64,000 nucleotides of DNA from Chloracidobacterium thermophilum B (GTDB taxonomy: Bacteria > Acidobacteriota > Blastocatellia > Chloracidobacteriales > Chloracidobacteriaceae): assembly GCF_000226295.1 (NCBI RefSeq), contig NC_016024.1, forward strand, positions 1,967,501 through 2,031,500, written 5' to 3'. A program made the position numbers and the translations under genes. The number at the start of each line of letters is the position of its first letter. The stretch's first letter is position 1. The notes under the pieces were generated by a model. It made no database searches and was not told the origin of the DNA. It saw only the letters and a list, made by a program, of their open reading frames with translations. This document shows, one piece after another, positions 8,448-18,565 of the stretch.

Positions 8448-9056
8448 ATCTGTGCCTCGGCGACGGCCTGCTTCACGCCGTCAATAAGTTTCCGGTTCCG
8501 GTGTGACCGGCTGCCATAAAGCCGGGTGCTGAAGACGGTGCTGATCTCCAGAACGTCCTTCGCCAGGTCTTCCTCAAACGTCGTGTCCTCACCCTGGTTG
8601 AGCATCACCACTTCAACGTTTTTGGCCTCGCCAATGGCAAACACCAGTCCGGTGCCAAAACAAAGCCGCCGGTCCTGGTGCGTGATGACCAGCCGCCCGG
8701 CTTCTCCGGCCAGGATGGACTCCAGCCAACGCCTCAGTCCTTTCTTGTGGTCGTTCATGCCGGAGCCAAGGTCGGCAATGATCCCGAACGTCCAGCCCGG
8801 TTGGGTGCAGTACAGTTCAGGAACCTGCTTTTGCCGCTCCAGACCGTCTTTCTGGTCATGACTGGAAACACGGGCGTCAGCGATGGTGCGCCGCGCCGTT
8901 TCCCGGCCGCGGAACGACGCGGGACACAGCCGGGTCATACCGCCGGCGCCCACCCGGCGTGCGTTCGTCGGGCAAAAGCCGCCCTTCGCGTTCCCAGCGT
9001 CGCAGGGTCTGAGCTGAAACACCCAGCAACTCGGCCGCTTTGTGGATACTGACCAT
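8441..9056 (-). pseudogene. tnpA: IS607-type TnpA serine recombinase, frameshifted
   Basis: The first 43 codons from ATG 9056 encode a MerR-like HTH (MVSIHKAAELLGVSAQTLRR, then RTPGGRRRYDPA). The frame then runs into a stop at 8877. The recombinase domain continues in another frame from about 8930 to 8441 (RRTIADARVSSHDQKDGLER, GEDTTFEEDLAKDVLEI). The break lies near 8925-8937. An ancestral YDPARL reading would need five more bases, consistent with loss of one CCCGG copy. The usual DRLxRFG motif reads DRRLCFG, another sign of decay. Confidence 0.8.
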
Positions 9057-9212
9057 CCGGCGTGACAGATGCAAATTGTAGATAAATAAGCATAAATGTG
9101 CAACTACTGCGTCAGCAGTAAAAGCCCGGACGGAACGCCGGCCCGTGGCGCTTCCGATGGTTGGCGTTCTCCCGCCTTTTCCGGGATAATCGTCCACCGT
9201 AAGGAGCAGGGC

Positions 9213-10079
9213 ATGTTTCCCGAACTGTTCGAGATTCCCGGCACAGGCTTCATCATCAACACCTACGGCGTGTTGCTCGCCATTGGCTTTCTCAGCGGCA
9301 TGTGGCTGGCCGGACGGTTTGCCGTTGCCGATGGTCTGCCCCGTGGTGAGGTGCTGGACATCGTGCTGTATGCGCTCATCGCCTCGCTGGTCGGGTCGCG
9401 GGTGCTGCTCGTCGTGGTCGAATGGGAGAGCTTTCACAGGGACTGGCGGGCCATCTTCTCGCTCGATGTGCTGCGCTCCGGCGGGGTCTTCTACGGCGGA
9501 CTGCTGGCGGCAATTGCGGCCAGTCTGTTGCTTGTCCGGTGGCGCGGACTTGACTGGTGGCGGGTGGCGGACGCCTGTGCGCCCGGCATTGCCCTGGGGC
9601 AGTTCTTCGGCCGCCTGGGATGTTTTGCCGCCGGCTGCTGCTGGGGACGGCCTACCACCGCCTGGTGTGGGGTGCGCTTCTCTGAACGCGGGCATGAACT
9701 GACCGGCGTGCCCTACGGTATCCCCCTCCATCCGACCCAACTCTACGAGAGCGTGGCCACACTCGGCCTCTGCCTGGCGCTGGGCTGGCTTTTCCACCGG
9801 CGGCGGTTTCGCGGGCAGATCATCCTGGCGTACCTGTTTGGCTATGCTGTCATCCGGTTCGTGATTGAAATCTGGCGTGACGATCCGCGTGGCGCTATCG
9901 GGCCGTTTTCCACTTCGCAGGCCATTGCCCTGGGCTGCGCTGCCTTTGCCGTCGGGGCCTGGCTGGTCCGGCGGCGGCAGGCAGCAACGGCCACCGATGC
10001 TGACGCGGCTGCCGTGCCGTCATCGCTTCCGCCAGCTTCACCGCCGTCGTCACCGTCCTTGCTTCCCCCCGAATCCTGA
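9213..10079 (+). CDS. lgt: Prolipoprotein diacylglyceryl transferase
   Basis: The integral membrane enzyme adds diacylglycerol to lipobox cysteines of prolipoproteins. It shows IPGTGFIINTYGVLLAIGF, GGVFYGGLL, the core GQFFGRLGCFAAGCCWGRP and HPTQLYES, with about seven hydrophobic spans. The open frame begins at 9096, but the ATG at 9213 follows an AAGGAG six bases away and gives the family start. The last 25-30 residues are an Ala/Ser/Pro-rich tail. A lipoprotein substrate, the BMP-type binding protein, lies in the same window. Confidence 0.95.
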   Translation: MFPELFEIPGTGFIINTYGVLLAIGFLSGMWLAGRFAVADGLPRGEVLDIVLYALIASLVGSRVLLVVVEWESFHRDWRAIFSLDVLRSGGVFYGGLLAAIAASLLLVRWRGLDWWRVADACAPGIALGQFFGRLGCFAAGCCWGRPTTAWCGVRFSERGHELTGVPYGIPLHPTQLYESVATLGLCLALGWLFHRRRFRGQIILAYLFGYAVIRFVIEIWRDDPRGAIGPFSTSQAIALGCAAFAVGAWLVRRRQAATATDADAAAVPSSLPPASPPSSPSLLPPES

Positions 10080-10106
10080 GTCACCGTCGGTATCCAAACA
10101 TTTGTC

Positions 10107-12056
10107 ATGTCCACGGCACGCGCGGCTTCGACCGCACCACTCGTTTCTGCCCCACAAAAGGAAAAATTCGACAAAAAGGCGGCGGCCAGAGACACCGCCC
10201 GGCTCATGGCGAAGTATGGCGCGCCCTATCTGCCCTACTTTGCCCTGGCGTTCTTCTGTCTTCTTGGGGCAGGCAGCCTGGCGCTCATCTACCCGCTGTT
10301 TGTCGGCACGCTGTTTGGTTCGATCTTTTCACCCGACAAACCCTCGGCGCTCGCACCGCTGCTGAATCTTGTTTCAGGCTGGCTGACGGCGTTGTTTCCC
10401 GGCTACCGCCTCTCGCCGCTCGATCCGGTGTTGGCCCTGCTGACAGGCATTCTGGTGGTGCAGTCCGTCCTGAGTTTTGGCCGCACCTATCTGCTCAACT
10501 ACGTGGGGGAAAAGCTGGTCGCCGACGTGCGCCGGGACCTCTACCGGCATCTGCTTTCGCTGGACATCACGTTTTTCGCCAACCGGCGCACCGGCGAACT
10601 CACCTCCCGGATTGCTTCGGATGTCACGGCCATTCAGAACAGCGTCACGCTGAGCCTGGCGGAAGCCCTGCGGCAGGTCATCGTGTTCACCGGGGGAACG
10701 GCATTTCTGTTCTGGATTGACTGGCGTCTGGCCAGCCTGCTGCTTGCGCTTATTCCGGTGCTCGTGGTGAGTTTCGCCTTCTTTGGGCGCAGCATCCGGC
10801 GGCGCAGCACGCGCGTCCAGGATGCCCTGGCCGAGGCCACGGCCATTCTCGAAGAAACCATTGCCGGTATCCGCACGGTGCAGTCCTTCACCCGTGAGCC
10901 TTATGAAGTCAACCGCTACGAATCACATATCACCCGCTCGCTCCACGAGGCCCTGGGTCGCGCCCTGGCCCGTGGACTGTTCAATGCGGCAATTGTGTTT
11001 GTGCTGTTCGGCGGTTTTGTCGGGCTGCTCTGGTACAGCGGCAATCAGGTTCTGGAAGGCAAGCTCACCGCCGAGCAACTCATCCAGTTTTTGTTTTACG
11101 CCGCCTGGGTTGGTGGGGCGCTGGGAACGCTCGCCGAATACTACGGCGAGTTCAATCAGACCATTGGCGCGTCGCGGCGCGTCGTCGAACTCTTTGACAC
11201 CAAACCTGTGATTAGCGACGCCCCCGATGCCCGTTCCGTGCCGGAAGTCCGGGGACTGGTTGAAATCAGCGAAGCTCGTTTCACTTACCCCGGACGGACG
11301 GAACCAGCTCTGGATGGCATCAGCATCACGGCCCGTCCCGGTGAAGTCATCGCGCTGGTGGGGCCAAGCGGGGCTGGCAAATCCACCCTGATTGCGCTCA
11401 TCCCCCGGTTTTATGACCTTACCTCCGGCAGCATCCGTGTGGACGGCCTTGACGTACGGCAGTGGAAACTTGCCGACCTGCGCGCCAACATTGGCGTCGT
11501 CCCCCAGGAAACGACGCTCTTCAGCGGGACGGTGTATGACAACATCACCTATGGCAAGCTGGATGCGACGCCGGAGGACGTGGAGCGTGTCGCCCGCGCT
11601 GCGCATGCCCACGAGTTCATCACGGCGTTTCCCCAGGGGTATCAGACCATTGTCGGTGAGCGCGGGGTCAAGCTTTCCGGCGGACAGCGGCAACGGATTG
11701 CCATTGCGCGGGCGCTGCTCAAGGACCCACGGATTCTCATCCTCGACGAGGCGACGAGTTCCCTGGATTCGGAGTCGGAACACTACGTTCAGGCGGCCCT
11801 CGATGTCCTGATGGAAGGGCGTACGACCTTTGTCATTGCCCACCGGCTGTCCACGGTCCAGCGGGCCACGCGCATTGTCGTCATGGCGCATGGGCGCATC
11901 GTGGAAGAAGGCACGCACAAGGAACTGCTGGCGCGCGAGGGGATATACAAAAAGCTCTACAAACTTCAGTTCCGCGATGTGCCCGAGTGGATTCTGCAGG
12001 AAGCCGGGCTACCGGAAACGCCGGTATTGGAATCCACCCGGGCCGCTCTGCGGTAG
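10107..12056 (+). CDS. MsbA-like ABC exporter (fused TM and ATPase domains)
   Basis: The 649-residue half-transporter has about six membrane spans (residues 45-355) and one ATPase domain. That domain carries Walker A GPSGAGKST near 418-426, signature LSGGQRQR near 523 and Walker B ILILDEATS near 543-551. The family exports lipid A core, lipids or drugs as a homodimer, and the closest likeness is MsbA/BmrA-type lipid flippases. The substrate cannot be told from sequence. It lies 27 bases after lgt, so both may form one envelope-biogenesis transcript. It ends convergently with the alcohol dehydrogenase gene nine bases away. Confidence 0.88.
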   Translation: MSTARAASTAPLVSAPQKEKFDKKAAARDTARLMAKYGAPYLPYFALAFFCLLGAGSLALIYPLFVGTLFGSIFSPDKPSALAPLLNLVSGWLTALFPGYRLSPLDPVLALLTGILVVQSVLSFGRTYLLNYVGEKLVADVRRDLYRHLLSLDITFFANRRTGELTSRIASDVTAIQNSVTLSLAEALRQVIVFTGGTAFLFWIDWRLASLLLALIPVLVVSFAFFGRSIRRRSTRVQDALAEATAILEETIAGIRTVQSFTREPYEVNRYESHITRSLHEALGRALARGLFNAAIVFVLFGGFVGLLWYSGNQVLEGKLTAEQLIQFLFYAAWVGGALGTLAEYYGEFNQTIGASRRVVELFDTKPVISDAPDARSVPEVRGLVEISEARFTYPGRTEPALDGISITARPGEVIALVGPSGAGKSTLIALIPRFYDLTSGSIRVDGLDVRQWKLADLRANIGVVPQETTLFSGTVYDNITYGKLDATPEDVERVARAAHAHEFITAFPQGYQTIVGERGVKLSGGQRQRIAIARALLKDPRILILDEATSSLDSESEHYVQAALDVLMEGRTTFVIAHRLSTVQRATRIVVMAHGRIVEEGTHKELLAREGIYKKLYKLQFRDVPEWILQEAGLPETPVLESTRAALR

Positions 12057-12065
12057 GGCAATTGG

Positions 12066-13112
12066 TCAGGCCGTTCCGTTGAGACCAACGTTGAGCACCA
12101 CCCGCCCGTTGATTTGACCATGCTTCATCCGCTCGAACACGTTATTGACCTGCTCCAGCGGCTGGAGTTCGATGTTTGGCTTGACCTTCCCCTCGGCGGC
12201 GAATTGCAGGCTTTCCTGCAAATCCTTGCGCGTTCCGACAATTGAGCCGCGTATGGTCAGGCGGTTGAGCACCACGTCAAAAATCGGCAGAGGAAAATCC
12301 CCCGGTGGTAGCCCGACCATCGAACATGTCCCGCCGCGCCGGAGCATACCAACAGCCTGACGGAAAATGGCGGCTGAGACAGCAGCAACGACAACACCAT
12401 GTGCTCCACCACCGGTCTGACGCTTGATAGCTGCCACCGGGTCTTCTTCTTTGGCGTTGACCGTCACTTCAGCACCAAGCTGCCGGGCCAGTTCGAGCTT
12501 GTCGGAGGCAATATCCACCGCCCCGACGTGCAGCCCCATGGCCTTGGCATACTGCACCGCCATGTGTCCAAGGCCGCCCACGCCGATGACGACCAGCCAT
12601 TCACCCGGACGCGCCTGGGTTTCCTTGATGGCCTTGTAGGTCGTCACCCCGGCGCACAACACCGGTGATGCCGTAGCGAAATCAAGATTGTCCGGGATGT
12701 GTCCGACATAGGCCGCTGGTGCCAGGACATATTCAGCAAAGCCGCCGTCCACGGAGTACCCTGTGTTGTGCTGGTGCTCGCACAGCGTCTCCCAGCCGGT
12801 CAGGCAGTAGTCACACAGCCCGCAGGCGTCGTGCAGCCAGGGCACACCCACCCGGTCGCCTTCCTTGACGGAAGTCACCTGATCGCCAACAGCCGCCACA
12901 TAGCCAGCCCCTTCGTGACCAGGCACCAGGGGAAGTTTTGGCTTGATGGGCCAGTCGCCATCGGCGGCGTGCAAATCCGTGTGACAGACTCCGCTAGTGA
13001 CGACCTTGATCAGCACTTGTCCGGGCCCTGGACGGGGCACATCCATTTCTTCAATAGCCAGGGGCTTTCCAAACTCGTGAACCACAGCAGCACGCATTTT
13101 GTTTGGCAGCAT
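12066..13112 (-). CDS. Zinc-dependent alcohol dehydrogenase, AdhP type
   Basis: The 348-residue medium-chain dehydrogenase shows the catalytic zinc site ([24 protein letters not shown]) and the structural zinc cluster CGLCDYC...C (near 92-106). The NAD-binding [17 protein letters not shown] loop follows. It probably oxidises primary alcohols or reduces aldehydes with NAD. The gene is single, with 225 bases upstream before gpsA that contain no gene I can support. A transcript start there is likely, but no clear promoter was seen. Confidence 0.92.
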   Translation of the reverse strand: MLPNKMRAAVVHEFGKPLAIEEMDVPRPGPGQVLIKVVTSGVCHTDLHAADGDWPIKPKLPLVPGHEGAGYVAAVGDQVTSVKEGDRVGVPWLHDACGLCDYCLTGWETLCEHQHNTGYSVDGGFAEYVLAPAAYVGHIPDNLDFATASPVLCAGVTTYKAIKETQARPGEWLVVIGVGGLGHMAVQYAKAMGLHVGAVDIASDKLELARQLGAEVTVNAKEEDPVAAIKRQTGGGAHGVVVAAVSAAIFRQAVGMLRRGGTCSMVGLPPGDFPLPIFDVVLNRLTIRGSIVGTRKDLQESLQFAAEGKVKPNIELQPLEQVNNVFERMKHGQINGRVVLNVGLNGTA

Positions 13113-13337
13113 GCGTCAAAACCTCCATGTACCGAAACTCAACACCCACTCCTGACACACCTGTGGCCAAACCGGTCACCGAAGGACTCTGCCTGGCTGA
13201 TGGCGCATCCGTAAGGGAACGAGCGTTGTTTTGGGAAGTAAAGTTGGGGGGCGCAGAAGTGTGATGTTCAATACACTAGCCGAAATGACGCACCTTGGCA
13301 AACCGGATTTTGCTTTTGGAATGATTTTTTGGGCTGG

Positions 13338-14366
13338 TCAGTACTCGCGCCGCAGCGGACGCCCCATGATTTCGGCCATGGCGTCCTGGACGCTGCGGCC
13401 TTCGTACAGCACCTGATACATGCCGCGTGTCATGGGCATATCTACCCGATGCTTCTGCGCCAGGGCATGGATGGCTTTCGTGGTTTTGACGCCTTCGGCC
13501 ACATTGGTCATACCGGCGAGGATGTCATCGAGGTGGCGTCCCCGGCCGAGTTCGACGCCAACGTACCGGTTGCGGGAAAGCGCGCCGGTTGCTGTCAGAA
13601 AGAGATCGCCGACTCCGGCCAGGCCGGACAGCGTCTCGACCCGCGCGCCAAGCGCCACGGCTAGGCGCGTTATTTCCGCCAGTCCGCGGGTGATGAGCGT
13701 GACGACGGTGTTGTGGCCGAAACCCAGCCCCACCATGACGCCGGCCGCCATGGCAATGACGTTCTTTGACGCGCCGGCAATCTCGACGCCGGTGATGTCC
13801 TGGTTGTAGTACAGGCGGAAGTTGGGCGTACTGAGTTCGCTCTGGACATACTCCCCCCAGCGGGGCGCAAAAGCCGCGACGACGGTCGCCGTCGGATCGC
13901 CCTTCGCCACCTCGTAGGCAAAGTTGGGGCCGGAAAGGGTGACGTAGCGCGGCTCGAAAAGGTCATGCCAGACATCGAAAGCCACTTCCGACATGCGCAT
14001 CAGGGTGTCCGTCTCGATGCCCTTGGTGGCACTGACAAATACCATGGTGGGTGTGATGTGGGGGCGCATGGCCATCAGGACGCTGCGTGTGACGTGCGAT
14101 GGCACGACGAGCAGGACAATCTGGGCGCCATCGAGAGCTGCCGCCAGCTCGGCTGTGGGGAGGATGTTTTCCGGCAACCGAAAGCCCGGCAGGTAGGGCT
14201 GGTTTTCACGGGTGGCACAGAGGGTGGCGATGTGTTCCGGGCGATGCCCCCAGAGGGTGACGGTACGGGGCGTGCCATCGGAGGCCGGACGCGCGGCCGC
14301 GACCAAAGCCAGCGCCGTTCCCCAACTTCCGGCGCCAATCACGGCAATTCGCTGGGCAGGATACAT
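13338..14366 (-). CDS. gpsA: Glycerol-3-phosphate dehydrogenase (NAD(P)+)
   Basis: The enzyme makes sn-glycerol 3-phosphate from dihydroxyacetone phosphate for phospholipids. Motifs are the Rossmann loop IAVIGAGSWGTALA at residues 7-20, VVPSHVTR, SATKGIE, the LSGPNFAYEVAKG active region and VEIAGASKNVIAMAAG with the catalytic Lys. Length 342 is normal. It is divergent from the HAD phosphatase gene, with a 144-base shared upstream region. Confidence 0.95.
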   Translation of the reverse strand: MYPAQRIAVIGAGSWGTALALVAAARPASDGTPRTVTLWGHRPEHIATLCATRENQPYLPGFRLPENILPTAELAAALDGAQIVLLVVPSHVTRSVLMAMRPHITPTMVFVSATKGIETDTLMRMSEVAFDVWHDLFEPRYVTLSGPNFAYEVAKGDPTATVVAAFAPRWGEYVQSELSTPNFRLYYNQDITGVEIAGASKNVIAMAAGVMVGLGFGHNTVVTLITRGLAEITRLAVALGARVETLSGLAGVGDLFLTATGALSRNRYVGVELGRGRHLDDILAGMTNVAEGVKTTKAIHALAQKHRVDMPMTRGMYQVLYEGRSVQDAMAEIMGRPLRREY

Positions 14367-14510
14367 AGATACATCCGTTGGCGGGAAAAGCTTTCCACAG
14401 GACAGCCCTGATTCGGGTTACGATAGTCGAGACCCATCCGGCCGGACAATCCGGTTGGTAAGTTCCACTGACTTGCTGGCAGAGTCAGGCTCGTATTTAT
14501 TTCCAGCGTT

Positions 14511-15170
14511 ATGAAGTTGAGCGATTTTGCAGCGGTCATCTTCGATATGGATGGCCTGCTGATTGATACGGAAACCCTGTACTGCCAGTCGTGGCAGCGG
14601 GCGGCGGCAGATTGTGGTTTTGTCATTACACCACACTTTTATGAACAGCTCGTGGGACGTTCCCGTGCCGATGCCCTTCAGATTGTGCTGGAGCATTTCG
14701 GCGATCAGGTTCCGATGCCGGATTTTCACGAGCGCGTGCTGCACTACGAGACGGTCTGCTTTGCCGAAGCGCCCATTCCTGTCAAGCCGGGCGCGTGGGA
14801 GATGATCGCGGCCGTGGATGCCCAACTGTTGCCCAAGGCGCTGGCGACCTCAACGCACCGCCCGGCAGCCCGGCAGCGTTTGGCGCGCACGGGGTTGGAT
14901 CGGCACTTTCACATTATTGTGACTGGCGACGAGGTACCACGTCCCAAACCGGCGCCGGACATTTACTTGGCAGCCTGTGAACGGCTGGGTGTATTGCCCC
15001 GGGATGTGCTGGCTTTTGAGGATTCCGAACCGGGTGTCCAGGCAGCCTATGCTGCCGGTGTCACGGTCATCATGGTGCCCGACTTCAAGGCGCCATCACC
15101 TGAAATTCAAGCTCGCACCGCCCGCATTTTTCCGTCGCTGACACTGGCACTTGACTCCCTGTGTGGATAG
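14511..15170 (+). CDS. HAD-superfamily phosphatase/phosphomutase, subfamily IA
   Basis: The 219-residue protein has HAD motif I FDMDGLLIDTE at 11-21 with the nucleophile Asp, a helical cap (about 20-85), motif II ATSTHRP, motif III lysine in PRPKPAPDIYL and motif IV FEDSEPGVQAAYAAG. This pattern resembles beta-phosphoglucomutase and GS1/pseudouridine-phosphatase relatives. The substrate cannot be predicted. The first GT-C-like gene follows after a short gap, so the two could be co-transcribed. Confidence 0.9.
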   Translation: MKLSDFAAVIFDMDGLLIDTETLYCQSWQRAAADCGFVITPHFYEQLVGRSRADALQIVLEHFGDQVPMPDFHERVLHYETVCFAEAPIPVKPGAWEMIAAVDAQLLPKALATSTHRPAARQRLARTGLDRHFHIIVTGDEVPRPKPAPDIYLAACERLGVLPRDVLAFEDSEPGVQAAYAAGVTVIMVPDFKAPSPEIQARTARIFPSLTLALDSLCG

Positions 15171-15235
15171 CTTAAGAGGTGCCATTGGCTTCCGAAAATA
15201 AAGCTGAATTCCCCCAAATTGAACGTTCTGGACCA

Positions 15236-16783
15236 ATGACGCCGACTGCGCCTGACGCACTGTGCCTGTCCCCGGTCTGGAAACAGCACGTGTGGTTTGG
15301 TCTCATCGGGTTGGTTGGCACCGGCTGGCTATGGTTTGCCATGTCCCGGCACGGGATCGGGCTTTCACCAGATTCGGTAGGCTATCTGGCAGTTGCCCAG
15401 CACCTGCTTGAAGGTAAGGGCTTTCTCTCCTACCGGGGTGAGCCTTTCGTCCTCCAGCCACCACTGTATCCTTTAGTAATCGCCACAATAAGTTTCCTGC
15501 TTGGCTCCACCCCGGCGACATCGGCTCTCCTGATCAACCTTCTCCTTTTCGTCGCCGTTGCCTACTTCTCTGGCCGGCTTGCCATCCTGATCACAAAATC
15601 CTTTCCTATCTCAATCGCCGTTTGTATCTCGGTTATCCTGGGTGTACCAATCACTTGGGTTTCTGTTTTCGCCTGGAGTGAAATACTTTTCATTCTCCTT
15701 ACAATTCTGGCATTCCTGAACCTGATTGGCTTTGTCTCATCCAAGGATAAAAAAGACTTACTAGTATGCTCTCTTTATCTAGCCTGTTCGTGCATGGTTC
15801 GTTACGCGGGACTTTTTTCTGTTTTTTCATTTCTATTATTTCTGATTCTAATGCCGGGTGAAAGATTGCAGAAAAAAACATATCGAATTGTTGCTTTTTT
15901 ATACATCTCATCCTTGCCTATATCTCTTTGGATACTGAGAAACTACATTCTATCTGGTACTCCTTTTGGCCCAAGAACCATGGCTTCTCTGAGACCGAAT
16001 GAGATTATTTTTCTATTTTTTGACACCTTTTCCGGTTGGTTCATTGTCCAGACAGATGCTTTGCAAAATGACATTATCTTAATCCTGATACTTATTTTTT
16101 TGACCTTTGCAGTTTCCACTGCGTGTATCTATCAGATAAAAGATACCAATATATTGTCTCTTGTAATCTTTGTTTTCACATATTCACTTTTTGTCTTTAT
16201 TTCTTCCGTGCGTTTTGCATACGATCCAATTGACAACCGCTTGCTCTCTCCAGTTTTTATACCTTTGGTCATCGTCTTGTTAAACTTTTCAAACAAGGTG
16301 CTCTACCCATATCTAAAAAGCAAGGTCTCCAGTAGTGCACAATCCCGGCTCATTATCTTGGGAGCAGTGATCTGGTTTACCCATCCGGTACTTTCTACAC
16401 TGACACTTGGATTTGAGGTACGCCAAGAAGGCAAGGGCTACCACGCCATTTACTGGCAGACCAGCCCGACCCTGGCTCAAGTCCGCCAGGCGCGTGAGCG
16501 ACTCATCCGGCTACCCATTTATACCAACGACCCCGAAGGACTGTACTTTCTGGCCCACATCCGGGCCGAGCACCTTCCCTTTCGGTTTCGTTCAACCTGG
16601 CCGGAGTCAGGGCAGGCGTACCTGATTCGCTTCAAGCATGCCTACCGTGGTGGGTGCTTGGACATCATCGAAGGACTCCGCCAGGCGGCCGACATCAAGC
16701 CACTGGCCCAGTTTTCCGACGGTGAAATCTATCTGGTGACACACAAATCCCTTCTTGCATCTCCAACATTGGTGCCTCATTAA
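15236..16783 (+). CDS. GT-C-like membrane glycosyltransferase, tandem copy 1
   Basis: A polytopic protein of about 515 residues. After the first membrane span comes HGIGLSPDSVGYLAVAQHLL and GKGFLSYRGEPFVLQPPLYP, which matches the acidic first loop of GT39/ArnT-like lipid-linked-sugar transferases. About ten hydrophobic spans follow, then a soluble C-terminal part ending LAQFSDGEIYLVTHKS. A GTG at 15179 is in frame, but ATG 15236 aligns with the starts of copies 2 and 3. The ends of the gene are GC-rich like the genome, while the middle is AT-rich. The sugar donor and acceptor are unknown. Confidence 0.75.
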   Translation: MTPTAPDALCLSPVWKQHVWFGLIGLVGTGWLWFAMSRHGIGLSPDSVGYLAVAQHLLEGKGFLSYRGEPFVLQPPLYPLVIATISFLLGSTPATSALLINLLLFVAVAYFSGRLAILITKSFPISIAVCISVILGVPITWVSVFAWSEILFILLTILAFLNLIGFVSSKDKKDLLVCSLYLACSCMVRYAGLFSVFSFLLFLILMPGERLQKKTYRIVAFLYISSLPISLWILRNYILSGTPFGPRTMASLRPNEIIFLFFDTFSGWFIVQTDALQNDIILILILIFLTFAVSTACIYQIKDTNILSLVIFVFTYSLFVFISSVRFAYDPIDNRLLSPVFIPLVIVLLNFSNKVLYPYLKSKVSSSAQSRLIILGAVIWFTHPVLSTLTLGFEVRQEGKGYHAIYWQTSPTLAQVRQARERLIRLPIYTNDPEGLYFLAHIRAEHLPFRFRSTWPESGQAYLIRFKHAYRGGCLDIIEGLRQAADIKPLAQFSDGEIYLVTHKSLLASPTLVPH

Positions 16784-16973
16784 GTAACTTTTTACACCGA
16801 TCAACTACTACAATGATGTGTAGCCTATCAGGAAGACAACTCATAAAAGAGCAAAACCTCATCAATATAGCACTGGTCTCTTAGGCGTGAGGTCAGCTTT
16901 CGGTTCTGATCTAACGTCCTGTAAGCAGGCATCCTTTTATGTGATTCTTGGGTTTGGGGAGTGATTAAGCGAC

Positions 16974-18521
16974 ATGATAATATCTACAGAATCCAGTCTA
17001 CTAAACTCACAACTTAACTGGAAACAACAAGTTTGGTTTGTATTCATCGGTTTAATTGGTTCTTTCTGGTTGTGGTTTGCTACATTTCGGCATGGGATTG
17101 GAATCTCACCGGATTCAGTAGGGTACATGGCAGTTGCCGAAAACCTACTCAAAGGGAAAGGCTTTATCTCCTATAACGGCGAGCTTTTTATCGTGCAGCC
17201 ACCAATGTACCCTATAGCTATAGCCGCTTTTAGTTTTTTCTCTGGATTAAATCCTGTTAAGTCTACTTTACTGCTTAATCTTTTACTTTTACCTCTTACT
17301 ACTTATGTATCTGGGAAATTAGCATTCTTAATTACAAAATCATTTTTAGTATCACTATTCGTCTGTTTTTCAATAGTATTTGGAGTACCAATAAATCATG
17401 TATTTACTTATGCTTGGAGCGAACCACTTTTTATATTTTTGTTGACCTTTGCCCTCCTTTACATGGTGAAATTTATTGATTCTGATAAGAAAAAATATCT
17501 GGTAATTTGCTCAATCTCTGTTGGTTTTTTGACTATAACCCGCTACGTAGGCATTTTCATAATAATAGCGTTTCTCATGCTGCTACTTCTCGCCATTGAA
17601 AAGAAAGTTATAAAAAGAAGAAATGAAATATACTTGTTTTTATTCATTTCCTCTTCTCCAATTTGCTTTTGGGCTGTGAGAAACTATAATCTCTCTGGGT
17701 CTTTCTTTGGTCGCTCGAATAGATCACTTTACGGCATAGGTGAACACGCCTTTGGTTTTAGTGAAGCCATAACCAGTTGGTTTATTCTCCCTGTAAATTA
17801 CTTCCAGAATAAAATACTGATTTTTCTGATAGCAATTGCACTACTATCCTCTATACTTTCTATCACCGCACTGAATCATGGCAAGAATCTAAAAACTCTT
17901 GCCTTAGTAATACTTGTTTATGTTTACTCTCTCTTTCTATTTATTACCTGCGTGAACACCCAGACAGATCTAATAGGTAATAGACTGCTTTCGCCTATTT
18001 TTATTCCACTAGCAATCGTACTACTAGATATATTCTACCATCGAATCTACATACGAGTAGTAAATAAGATACCCAAGAAAATGCATTTTTTACCGACCGC
18101 TTTGAGTTATGTAATCTGGTTTACCTATCCTATAGTTTTCACACTGGCACTCGGACTCGAGTCTTACCGAGAAGGGCTGGGCTATCATGCCACTCACTGG
18201 CAACAAAGTGAAACGATAGCCTATGCTCGCCAAGCCCACAAACATCTCGTACAGCTACCCATCTATACCAACCAACCCGAGGCAGTGTATTTTTTTGCGC
18301 AAATTCAAGCTGGACGTCTAAGATGTGTGCAATCTAATCTGATAGCTTATACCAGCGATCCAACTTGGTTAGAAGCAGAACAAGTGTATCTGATTTGCTT
18401 CAAGGAGGACTACCTCAGTGACTGCTTAGGTACTCTTAAATCAGCCTATAATCCTGACATCAATCTAATAGCCGAATTCTCTGATGGTGCAATCTATCTG
18501 ATGACACGGAGAAAAATCTAG
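16974..18521 (+). CDS. GT-C-like membrane glycosyltransferase, tandem copy 2
   Basis: A 515-residue paralogue of copies 1 and 3, with the same N-terminal core (WKQQVWFVFIGLIGSFWLWF, GIGISPDSVGYMAVAENLLK), the same span pattern and the same C-terminal ending EFSDGAIYLMTRRK. It is AT-rich throughout, with many A/T-ending codons, unlike its neighbours. The C-terminal domain departs most from the other copies, with an extra loop near 1840 in the aligned region (YTSDPTWLEAEQ). It is preceded by 190 bases without a gene and followed by the dead ATPase fragment. Function as for copy 1, uncertain. Confidence 0.75.
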   Translation: MIISTESSLLNSQLNWKQQVWFVFIGLIGSFWLWFATFRHGIGISPDSVGYMAVAENLLKGKGFISYNGELFIVQPPMYPIAIAAFSFFSGLNPVKSTLLLNLLLLPLTTYVSGKLAFLITKSFLVSLFVCFSIVFGVPINHVFTYAWSEPLFIFLLTFALLYMVKFIDSDKKKYLVICSISVGFLTITRYVGIFIIIAFLMLLLLAIEKKVIKRRNEIYLFLFISSSPICFWAVRNYNLSGSFFGRSNRSLYGIGEHAFGFSEAITSWFILPVNYFQNKILIFLIAIALLSSILSITALNHGKNLKTLALVILVYVYSLFLFITCVNTQTDLIGNRLLSPIFIPLAIVLLDIFYHRIYIRVVNKIPKKMHFLPTALSYVIWFTYPIVFTLALGLESYREGLGYHATHWQQSETIAYARQAHKHLVQLPIYTNQPEAVYFFAQIQAGRLRCVQSNLIAYTSDPTWLEAEQVYLICFKEDYLSDCLGTLKSAYNPDINLIAEFSDGAIYLMTRRKI

Positions 18522-18565
18522 GATTCTAGGCTGATCACCACAATCAACTTGGGTTAGCCTTGGTC

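Larger units (their letters stand above)
7209..9100 (-). mobile_element. Degenerate IS607-family insertion sequence
   Basis: The element has the IS607 layout: a MerR-like HTH/serine-recombinase gene (tnpA) overlapping a downstream tnpB by 7 bases, both on the minus strand. As expected for the family, no terminal inverted repeats or target duplication are obvious, so the edges are approximate. The left edge is set at a palindrome, TCCTGC/GCAGGA at 7209-7224, that overlaps the tnpB stop. It could be the right-end hairpin of the TnpB guide RNA. Both genes are broken, so the copy is unlikely to move by itself. Confidence 0.8.

Noticed and set aside
8877-9797. 306-codon minus-strand frame over lgt and the IS
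   Set aside because: Only its last 59 codons, the IS607 HTH, are real; the rest is antisense to lgt.
10923-11918. 331-codon minus-strand frame over the ABC exporter
   Set aside because: Antisense shadow without motifs.
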